This document shows, in pieces, positions 1-4,993 of a DNA stretch of 5,271 bases. The stretch is from the NCBI GenBank assembly GCA_037143735.1, contig JBAWYD010000145.1:1-5271 (forward strand), given 5' to 3'. Source of the DNA: JAPLJQ01 sp037143735. Lineage in GTDB: Bacteria > Desulfobacterota > Syntrophia > Syntrophales > UBA2185. A program made the translations under genes and the position numbers. Positions within the stretch are counted from its first letter, which is position 1. Every line of letters begins with the position of its first letter. The notes beneath the pieces were generated by a model. That model did no database searches. It saw only the letters and a program-made list of their open reading frames with translations, and was not told the origin of the DNA.

Positions 1-98
1 GGATTAAAGATCAAATGGCATCGTCAAGGCCTTCGAGTTTCTTTTCCCATTCACCATGCTTTCAGACCGTGCACACCCGTCAGCGGGGGGAGGTTTTT
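1..98. other. No convincing gene; possible decayed coding scrap
   Basis: I see no complete gene here. On the minus strand, one frame over 11-61 reads K-H-G-E-W-E-K-K-L-E-G-L-D-D-A-I and then stops. That has protein-like composition but is preceded immediately by an in-frame stop (62-64) and has no start or ribosome site. It may be the last scrap of a gene lost with the neighbouring ParB-like remnant, or chance. The G-run at 85-90 followed by a T-run at 94-99 is not flanked by a stem I can build. Confidence 0.3.
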
Positions 99-396
99 TC
101 AAAAATATCGCGGCGCGATAAACAATAACATATTGAATATATTTAGTATATGACTATCATACCCTCGATTTTCATGCCAGATTTTTGTTCTTGTTTTCCC
201 CAGTGCGATCTCCAGTTGCGCATCGATCTTCTGCTTCAGGTTGTTCAGGGCGATGATGACGCTCTCCCTTTTTTCCGGTGAAAGGATTTGAATGTCCAAG
301 GTCTTGAAATTTTAGGCGTTGGTTCGGATCCGGCAGAAGTTCTGCCAGGGGGATGGTGTACAGGCGATTGGGTGCGTAGGTCTCGGTTGTTGCCAC
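99..396 (-). pseudogene. Decayed ParB-like (ParB/RepB/Spo0J N-terminal domain) gene, internally deleted and frameshifted
   Basis: The minus strand has a strong ribosome site (AGGAGGA, 401-407) four bases before a GTG start at 396-394. The first 26 codons end in the stretch IPLAELLPDPNQ, which closely resembles the opening strand of ParB N-terminal domains (typically I-P-L-x-x-L-x-P-x-x-x-Q-P-R). After that the start frame turns into low-quality sequence and ends at 172. A second frame takes over from about 316 with NFKTLDIQILSPEKRE and continues through an amphipathic helical stretch (IIALNNLKQKIDAQLEIAL), as expected of the C-terminal helix of such a protein. That frame has a stop directly upstream and runs to 99. 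I read this as a large internal deletion joining the two ends out of frame around 312-325. ParB-like proteins bind DNA in partition or as regulators; no function is expected here. A real short protein of 74 residues made from the GTG is the alternative. Confidence 0.6.
106..120 (-). terminator. Rho-independent terminator behind the ParB-like remnant
   Basis: On the minus strand TATCGCGCCGCGATA is a perfect palindrome of 7-bp arms around one base, realistically a 6-bp stem with a GCC loop. It is followed at once by five T (105-101 read on the minus strand). It lies 52 bp beyond the stop of the start frame (172) and would end transcription of the remnant. It overlaps the last codons of the second frame, which suggests that frame originally stopped earlier. 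Confidence 0.6.
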
Positions 397-439
397 AAGG
401 TCCTCCTCTCTGGTAGGGAAAAGATAAACACATGATGGA

Positions 440-456
440 ACATAACGACGCTATGT
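440..456. promoter_or_regulatory. Operator-like palindrome at the start site of the minus-strand promoter
   Basis: ACATAACGACGCTATGT is a 17-bp inverted repeat: 8-bp arms around a central base with one mismatched pair. It begins six bases downstream of the minus-strand -10 box, so it covers the expected transcription start. That is the usual place for a repressor operator, possibly autoregulation by the former ParB-like product or an associated repressor. No regulator gene is visible in the window. Confidence 0.4.
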
Positions 457-461
457 GGCGA

Positions 462-489
462 ACAATACACCGATTTTTTAAATAGTCAA
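462..489 (-). promoter_or_regulatory. Sigma70-type promoter for the ParB-like remnant
   Basis: On the minus strand TTGACT (489-484) is a five-of-six match to the -35 box. It is followed after 16 bp by TATTGT (467-462), a four-of-six match to the -10 box. The spacer is AT-rich. The predicted start near 455 leaves a leader of about 60 bases to the GTG at 396. Confidence 0.5.
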
Positions 490-585
490 GGATTTTAAGG
501 TGAAACAGCCAAAAATCGTATTGCTCAACCGGAAGATCGGCCAACCCGATACACACCTTCCATCATCATCGACACCGCACCCCAT

Positions 586-601
586 ATTTTGTGGCCAAAA
601 T
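586..601. promoter_or_regulatory. Inverted repeat just upstream of the plus-strand -35 box
   Basis: ATTTTGTGGCCAAAAT has perfect 6-bp arms (ATTTTG/CAAAAT) around TGGC and ends four bases before the TTGACA of the operon promoter. Its position suits an activator or repressor site for the WG-repeat/acylase operon. Short AT-rich palindromes also arise by chance. Confidence 0.25.
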
Positions 602-605
602 CCTC

Positions 606-634
606 TTGACACACAAAATCCTTTTTCATACACT
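606..634 (+). promoter_or_regulatory. Sigma70-type promoter of the WG-repeat/acylase operon
   Basis: A perfect TTGACA (606-611) is followed after 17 bp by TACACT (629-634), a four-of-six -10 box. Transcription would begin near 641. That gives a leader of about 35 bases to the GTG at 676, but only about 11 bases to the ATG at 652, supporting the GTG start. Confidence 0.6.
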
Positions 635-664
635 CCCACCGTGAAAAAGCAATGCCTTATCAAA

Positions 665-670
665 AAGGAG
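665..670 (+). promoter_or_regulatory. Ribosome binding site that sets the start of the WG-repeat gene
   Basis: AAGGAG lies five bases before the GTG at 676-678. The upstream in-frame ATG at 652 has no comparable site, and starting there would add eight residues (MPYQKGVS) ahead of a standard signal peptide. The GTG is therefore preferred. Confidence 0.7.
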
Positions 671-675
671 TCTCC

Positions 676-1800
676 GTGAAAGTAAAAAAAACCCTTCCAA
701 TGTTATTTCTATTTGCTTTCCTTGCTGTCTTCATTTACCCACCTGCATGTTTTTCTGCAGGAGATCCGGCAGGTCAGATCAAGAATGATGCCGCCGTCAT
801 CGAAAAGGTGATGCACTTTGCCGAGGGTTTGGCGGGCATATACATCAAGGGAGAATGGGGATTCATCGATGCAGCGGGGAAGCTGGTTATCGAACCGCTA
901 TTTCATGAAGTCCTCAATTTTCAGAACAATTACGCCGCCGCCCGGATTGAGAAGAAATGGGGATTTATCGACAAGAAAGGACGGTTTATCATCAACCCTC
1001 AGTTCGACGAGGCAAGGAATTTTTCGGAGGGACTGGCTCCCGTGAGGAAGGGTAACCTCTGGGGCTGTACCGACGAGAAGGGAAACCTTGTCCTCGATTA
1101 CTCTTTTGAGGACTTGAAAGCGTTCAACGGCGGATTGGCGCCTGCGAAGCGGACGGGCAAGTGGGGCTTCATCGACAAGAAGGGGACATTCAAGATTGCC
1201 AGGAGTTACCTGGATGCCGGCGATTTCTCAGATAAACTTGCCCCGGTGAAGAACGTGGAAAATCAGTGGGGCTACATCGATCCCAAAGGCAGGTTCGTGA
1301 TCGAGGCCCAGTTCGACGCGGCCAAGTCTTTTTCCGGCAATCTGGCAGCTGTGATGGACGATACGAAATGGGGGTTTATTAACAGGAAAGGGAAGTTTGT
1401 GATCAACCCCATGTATGACAATGCCCGATCCTTCTCCGGGAAACTGGCAGCGGTGAAGTCGCAGGGAACGTGGGGATATATCGACCCCAAAGGAGCCTTT
1501 GCAATATCTCCGGCCTACTCAAATGCCTCTGACTTCTCGGGGGAGGGTATCGCTCTTGTAGAGAAGGACGGCGAGTCATTCTACATCAAAACCAGCGGTG
1601 AAAGAGCTTTGGGTGTGTCGGCCAATGCAAAGAAGTCGCTGACATCTAAATCATCTTCTCCAAAGCCTTCTACACAAGAAAGTTCTGCGGAAGCCCGTTG
1701 GTCACCACGAATTGCCGATGAAGAGAATATTGCACCCCATGTCAGGTCAGCGGCGCCTGACGACAGATGGGTCCCCGCAATTCTTGACGATGCGAATTAA
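676..1800 (+). CDS. Exported WG-repeat protein
   Basis: This 374-residue protein starts at GTG 676; the ATG at 652 is less likely. Residues 1-28 form a signal peptide: lysines at 2, 4 and 5, a hydrophobic core at about 7-21, and a probable signal peptidase I site after F-S-A (28). The P-P-A-C before it is not a good lipobox. Residues 50-310 contain tandem WG repeats (KWG family) with W-G-[FYC]-[IT]-[DN] cores at 61, 95, 129, 163, 198, 232 and 266, spaced 34-35 residues apart, plus a degenerate eighth core (S-F-Y-I-K, near 301). Each unit reads roughly W-G-F-I-D-x-K-G-x-F-x-I-x-P-x-F-D-x-A-x-x-F-S-x-x-L-A-x-V. WG repeats are thought to form beta-rich binding or scaffold structures; no enzyme activity is known to me and the ligand is unknown. 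Residues 311-340 are rich in Ser, Lys and Ala, like a linker, and the tail carries a duplicated 11-residue motif. It is first gene of an operon with the acylase 24 bp downstream, so a shared periplasmic or extracellular role is inferred. Confidence 0.9.
   Translation: MKVKKTLPMLFLFAFLAVFIYPPACFSAGDPAGQIKNDAAVIEKVMHFAEGLAGIYIKGEWGFIDAAGKLVIEPLFHEVLNFQNNYAAARIEKKWGFIDKKGRFIINPQFDEARNFSEGLAPVRKGNLWGCTDEKGNLVLDYSFEDLKAFNGGLAPAKRTGKWGFIDKKGTFKIARSYLDAGDFSDKLAPVKNVENQWGYIDPKGRFVIEAQFDAAKSFSGNLAAVMDDTKWGFINRKGKFVINPMYDNARSFSGKLAAVKSQGTWGYIDPKGAFAISPAYSNASDFSGEGIALVEKDGESFYIKTSGERALGVSANAKKSLTSKSSSPKPSTQESSAEARWSPRIADEENIAPHVRSAAPDDRWVPAILDDAN
826..1605 (+). repeat. Array of seven WG repeats plus one degenerate copy
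   Basis: Codons 51-310 encode eight consecutive units. The distances between successive WG cores are 34, 34, 34, 35, 34, 34 and about 35 residues, a very regular period. The third unit has C-T-D in place of F-I-D. The eighth has lost the tryptophan-glycine pair (E-S-F-Y-I-K-T-S-G), as is common for a capping repeat. The units have diverged at DNA level, so the array looks old. Confidence 0.85.
1696..1797 (+). repeat. Duplicated C-terminal R-W-x-P-x-I-x-D-[DE]-x-N motif
   Basis: RWSPRIADEEN (residues 341-351) and RWVPAILDDAN (364-374) share R, W, P, I, D, an acidic residue and N at identical spacing. They lie 23 residues apart and the second copy ends exactly at the C terminus. They follow a Ser/Lys-rich linker and do not resemble the WG units. 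I do not recognise the motif. Confidence 0.55.
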
Positions 1801-1824
1801 TAACCATAACTCAGGAGGAATTTC

Positions 1825-3021
1825 ATGCGATTTCTTAAAGTCAAAACGATCAGTTTGTTAGTCGTCTTCACGGCAGTTTTTTTCGTGCTTTCACAAGCCT
1901 ATGCATGCACCGGTATAACGTTCTCTGTTGTCCCCAAACTTGGCGCTGGTGACGAAAAGCATGCCTTCCAGGCGCGTACCATGGAGTTCGGCCCGGATGT
2001 CACCGGTTGGCGGCTGATTTCCGTTCCCAGAGGCTACTCATATGACAGTTGCAGAATGAACACATGCGGTGGATTAGGCATAATCGGTTTCGAATGGAAA
2101 TCAAAATATCAGTTTGTTGGTATGAGTCCTGCCCGCTCCGGCCTGCCTGTCCTTGACGAGGTCACTGACGGCATGAATGAAAAAGGATTGTCTTGCGGCG
2201 GTTTCTATCATATGGGATTTGAAGAGTACAAAAAGAACCCCGAAAGGGGGAAAGCCCTTTCGAATACAGATTTTGTGTCCTGGGTACTCAGCAATTTTGC
2301 GACGGTAGAAGAACTCAAAGATGCTCTTAATCAGAAAAAGGTTGATGTGGTCCAGTTTACATTAAAAATCGGCGACAAACTTTATTGCGACGGCAATACC
2401 TGCCCACAATTGCACTACGCCGTAACGGACGAAAGCGGCGCTTCCATCGTTATCGAATTCAAGGGAGGAGAAGCTAAAATATTCGACAATATTGGCGTAA
2501 TAACCAATAATCCGACCTATGACTGGCATACCACAAATGTGAAAAACTATATCGGGCTTCAGGCGCTAAGCAGGGAAAATGCCGTTTTCAACGGAAATAC
2601 CTACGACAAGCTGGGCAACGGCACAGGCGCAATCGGCCTGCCGGGCGATTTCACACCACCTTCACGATTCATCAGAGCCATGTTTTTTCTGAGTACATCC
2701 ATGCCCGTCCAGCAAGGGCCGGATGAAGCCGTTGCCAGGGCATTCAGGATTCTAAACCAGTTCGACATACCCGAAGGTTCAATTGTCGCGACCTCCCCTA
2801 CCGGACAGGGTTCGATACAAGACTCAACGGCGTGGACGTCTTTGTCGGATCTGAAGCGCAAGCGTTACTATTTCCACAGCCAGACAAACAGAACAGTAAG
2901 AATGATCGAGTTGGACAAGCTGCCGAAAAATGTTATTTCATCTCAGGAACTGCCTGCGCATGATCTGATCATCGATGTATCCAGAAAGTTCGTACCAGTA
3001 CCAGTAAGCAATCCCCGCTGA
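1825..3021 (+). CDS. Exported choloylglycine hydrolase / penicillin V acylase family Ntn hydrolase
   Basis: This 398-residue protein has AGGAGG (1813-1818) six bases before its ATG. A signal peptide covers residues 1-27 and ends A-Y-A, so cleavage would leave Cys28 as the new N terminus. In this family (linear amide C-N hydrolases; bile salt hydrolases and penicillin V acylases) an N-terminal cysteine is the nucleophile and base. Other family marks are R51-T-M-E54 (Arg18/Asp21 region of bile salt hydrolases, with Glu for Asp), D115-G-M-N-E-K-G-L, T227-N-N-P (oxyanion Asn region), P-G-D-F-T-P-P-S-R281-F-I-R (conserved Arg228 equivalent) and the late W-T-x-x-x-D-L. The enzyme should hydrolyse an amide bond in the periplasm or outside the cell. 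Bile salts, penicillin V and N-acyl homoserine lactones are all known substrates in the family and sequence alone does not choose. Oddities are two C-x-x-N-T-C motifs (76-81, 188-193), possible disulfides or a metal site. It is second gene after the WG-repeat gene and ends before a strong terminator. Confidence 0.9.
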   Translation: MRFLKVKTISLLVVFTAVFFVLSQAYACTGITFSVVPKLGAGDEKHAFQARTMEFGPDVTGWRLISVPRGYSYDSCRMNTCGGLGIIGFEWKSKYQFVGMSPARSGLPVLDEVTDGMNEKGLSCGGFYHMGFEEYKKNPERGKALSNTDFVSWVLSNFATVEELKDALNQKKVDVVQFTLKIGDKLYCDGNTCPQLHYAVTDESGASIVIEFKGGEAKIFDNIGVITNNPTYDWHTTNVKNYIGLQALSRENAVFNGNTYDKLGNGTGAIGLPGDFTPPSRFIRAMFFLSTSMPVQQGPDEAVARAFRILNQFDIPEGSIVATSPTGQGSIQDSTAWTSLSDLKRKRYYFHSQTNRTVRMIELDKLPKNVISSQELPAHDLIIDVSRKFVPVPVSNPR

Positions 3022-3026
3022 TCTTG

Positions 3027-3073
3027 CCGGGGGATCGGCTGTCCCGGCCTTTGCCGGGACAGCCCCCGGTTTT
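3027..3073 (+). terminator. Rho-independent terminator of the WG-repeat/acylase operon
   Basis: GGCTGTCCCGGC (3037-3048) and GCCGGGACAGCC (3053-3064) form a perfect 12-bp stem with a CTTT loop. It can be extended by CCGGG (3027-3031) with CCCGG (3065-3069) across a 5-base bulge, followed by TTTT (3070-3073). It lies directly after the acylase stop. The U-tract is short. On the opposite strand the hairpin lacks a U-tract, but it may still slow transcripts arriving from rmuC, since the two units converge here. Confidence 0.75.
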
Positions 3074-3159
3074 CAAGACAGGTTTTTGCCCGGTTTTTCC
3101 TCTGTCGCCACGGCCAGTGTATTCTCGATGGCCTGTTTCAGATTATTCACGATGATCAT
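3073..3159 (-). CDS. Possible 28-residue small ORF overlapping the end of rmuC
   Basis: In a frame different from rmuC, ATG at 3159 opens MIIVNNLKQAIENTLAVATE and continues for eight more residues to a TGA at 3075-3073, just before the convergent terminator. The composition is protein-like, with an amphipathic helix at residues 5-20. AAGGA lies only two bases before the ATG, too close for good initiation; an inner GTG (3150) is the other option. It could be a tiny translated gene, a remnant tail of another gene, or chance. I do not recognise it. Confidence 0.15.
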   Translation of the reverse strand: MIIVNNLKQAIENTLAVATEEKPGKNLS

Positions 3160-4699
3160 CGTCCTTCGCCTGATCGGTGGACATTTCCGGCGACTGGAGG
3201 GCACGGGTTGAGCGGTCAATGCTATCGATGGTTTCTATGTCGTCCCCCGTCGAGGCGCCGAGTTCCTTGAACTTGCGGGCCGTGACGAGAACCCTTCCCT
3301 CCAGAGAGCCGACCGCTTTGTTGTAAAGATCCACCGTTCGATCCAGGTTTTTCCCCATATCGGAAAAATACCCCGCAAGAATGCTGATCCGGTCGTACAA
3401 TGTTTTGCCGAGCTTGCTGATCTCCTCGGCGTTTTCCGCAAGTTTTTCATGACGCCAGCCATAGGCGACGGCTTTCAGCAGGGCAATCAGCGTAGTCGGC
3501 GTGGCCAGGATGACCCGTTGATCAACACCAAATTCAATCAGGGACGGGTCCTGTTCGAGGGCGGCGCTGAAAAAGGTTTCACCGGGAAGGAACAGCACGG
3601 CAAACTCCGGCGTGGGCTTGAATTGATCCCAGTATGACTTTGATCCCAGGCTGGTCAGATGATTCCGTATATGACGGGCATGTTCTTTCAGTTTCGCCAC
3701 GCGGACAGTCTCATCCGGCGCTTCCAATGCCTCCAGATAGGCCTGCAAAGGGGCCTTGGCATCGATCACAATGTTCTTGTCGTTGGGGAGTCTGACGATC
3801 ATATCGGGACGCTGGCGGCCGTTTTCCGTGGCAACGGATTCCTGCTGGAAGAAATCGCAGTATTCGACCATGCCTGCCATTTCCACCACCCGTTGGAGCT
3901 GAATTTCTCCCCATCTTCCGCGGACGATGGGCGCCCGCAAAGCCCGGACAAGGTTGGTCGTCTCCATTTGAAGCTGGTTCTGAGACAAAGAAAGGGACTT
4001 AATCTGTTCTGTTAAAGAGACATAAGCCGACGTGCGGGCGTTTTCAATCTCACGGATGCGGCCATCCACCTTCTCCAGAGATTCCTTCAAGGGTTTGACC
4101 AGTTCATCGATGGCAGTCTGGCGTGTCTGGAGATCGCTTCGCGCCATTTCCTGATATTTTCCCAGGGTTTCTTTCGCCAGTTCCAGAAAGGACTGGTTGC
4201 TGCTTCTCAGGGCGTCAACAGACAACGCCTTGAAGGCATCGGACAATTTTCCTTCCGCTTCATTGAGGAGCAGGAGCTTTTCTTCAACGGCTTTTCGCTC
4301 TTCCGTCAACCTTGTCTCTATTTCGGAAAGCTTTGTCTTCAGATCCGCATTTTCCGAAAGCAGCGCCGCAATTCTCTCTTCTTTTACCGTAACGGCTGAT
4401 TCAAGCTCCGGTATCCTTGTATTTTTTTCTTCCGCCGCGGACCGCCTGTCCGACTGCAATCTCAGATCCTCACGGAGCGCGGAGATTTCCCCCCCCGTCT
4501 TCCCGATGGCGGCTTTCACCTCCTGCAACTGATCGTCCCTGCTTCTGAGCCTCTCTGTGAGAGCGGAGCGTTCCGTTTCTCCTTCCATCCTGGCTTTTTC
4601 TGCGGCTTGACTGATTTTCATACTGGCCGCCAGATACACGAGAAGTCCACCGGCGACGACGCCGGCTACGAAAATCAAAACAGCGGTCATATAACTCAT
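3143..4699 (-). CDS. rmuC: RmuC family DNA recombination protein
   Basis: This 518-residue protein starts at ATG 4699, nine bases after AAGGA. The architecture is that of RmuC. One N-terminal transmembrane helix covers about residues 5-25, rich in Val, Ala and Gly. A long charged coiled coil follows (about 30-250). The conserved RmuC domain spans about 245-475, with marks R-A-P-x-V-R-G-R-W-G-E-x-Q-L (255-268), R297-P-D, V-I-D313-A-K315-A-P, F-L-P-G-E (370-374) and A-T-P-T-T-L-I-A-L-L (399-408). The R-P-D...D-A-K pattern fits the PD-(D/E)xK nuclease-like fold assigned to this family. In Escherichia coli, rmuC was found as a gene limiting recombination at inverted repeats; the biochemical activity remains unclear. 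The last 35 or so residues are acidic and variable. The gene lies 21 bp after the barstar-type gene with no terminator visible between them, so read-through from the toxin-inhibitor pair is likely. Full length and intact. Confidence 0.95.
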   Translation of the reverse strand: MSYMTAVLIFVAGVVAGGLLVYLAASMKISQAAEKARMEGETERSALTERLRSRDDQLQEVKAAIGKTGGEISALREDLRLQSDRRSAAEEKNTRIPELESAVTVKEERIAALLSENADLKTKLSEIETRLTEERKAVEEKLLLLNEAEGKLSDAFKALSVDALRSSNQSFLELAKETLGKYQEMARSDLQTRQTAIDELVKPLKESLEKVDGRIREIENARTSAYVSLTEQIKSLSLSQNQLQMETTNLVRALRAPIVRGRWGEIQLQRVVEMAGMVEYCDFFQQESVATENGRQRPDMIVRLPNDKNIVIDAKAPLQAYLEALEAPDETVRVAKLKEHARHIRNHLTSLGSKSYWDQFKPTPEFAVLFLPGETFFSAALEQDPSLIEFGVDQRVILATPTTLIALLKAVAYGWRHEKLAENAEEISKLGKTLYDRISILAGYFSDMGKNLDRTVDLYNKAVGSLEGRVLVTARKFKELGASTGDDIETIDSIDRSTRALQSPEMSTDQAKDDDHRE

Positions 4700-4720
4700 A
4701 ATGCGGATTCCTTTTAGAAA

Positions 4721-4993
4721 TTATTCTATTTCGACAATAAAATCCGGCTCCTCACGGGAAAAATCTTCCATGACCTTCAATATCTCCGCAAAGTCTTTTC
4801 CTAACGTCGATTGAGTCAAGCGGTAATTTTTCCAGATGATTTTGAGAGGCAACGAAATCTCACCAGCCAGGCAATCGTAAAGAGCATCCAGGTTCCGCCC
4901 GTAATGGGCAGGAAAATCGAGCCTGCGGGCAAGCTCGGCATGGAGTTGATCCATGCACTCTATCTGTGAAGCATCGAAGATAATTTCTCGCAT
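4721..4993 (-). CDS. Barstar family ribonuclease inhibitor
   Basis: This 90-residue protein is the same length as Bacillus amyloliquefaciens barstar and, from memory, aligns with it without gaps. It keeps the signature F-P-x-x-Y-G-x-N-L-D-A-L-x-D-C-L. The two aspartates central to barnase binding (Asp35 and Asp39 in barstar numbering, initiator Met not counted) are present; Asp39 normally fills the phosphate pocket of the enzyme. Other contacts differ: His for Tyr29, Tyr for Trp38, Glu for Trp44, Asp for Glu76. The protein should bind and block the ribonuclease encoded immediately upstream in the cytoplasm. Its ATG shares one base with the ribonuclease stop (TGATG), and AAGGA lies seven bases before it inside the toxin gene. 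This indicates translational coupling that would keep inhibitor supply tied to toxin supply. There is no signal peptide, as expected. It is followed by rmuC after 21 bp. Confidence 0.93.
   Translation of the reverse strand: MREIIFDASQIECMDQLHAELARRLDFPAHYGRNLDALYDCLAGEISLPLKIIWKNYRLTQSTLGKDFAEILKVMEDFSREEPDFIVEIE

Noticed and set aside
129..152. AT-rich near-palindrome CATAT...ATATG between the ParB-like remnant and its terminator.
   Set aside because: Only the outer five bases pair cleanly in very AT-rich sequence, so it could easily be chance; not supported as an origin or partition site.
245..663. Two overlapping minus-strand frames (245-556 and 478-663) covering the divergent promoter region.
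   Set aside because: They run through both promoters and the operator, lack ribosome sites, resemble no family I know and have cysteine-rich, irregular composition.
676..768. Possible lipoprotein signal (P-P-A-C) in the WG-repeat protein.
   Set aside because: The residues before the cysteine do not fit a lipobox, and F-S-A three residues later gives a better signal peptidase I site.
2992..3006. Tandem GTACCA units at the 3' end of the acylase gene.
   Set aside because: Only two and a half copies, encoding a V-P-V-P-V tail; too short to call a phase-variable repeat.
3449..4532. Plus-strand open frames of 62, 118 and 111 residues opposite rmuC.
   Set aside because: They are antisense to a clearly conserved gene, have serine- and arginine-rich shadow composition and lack family motifs.
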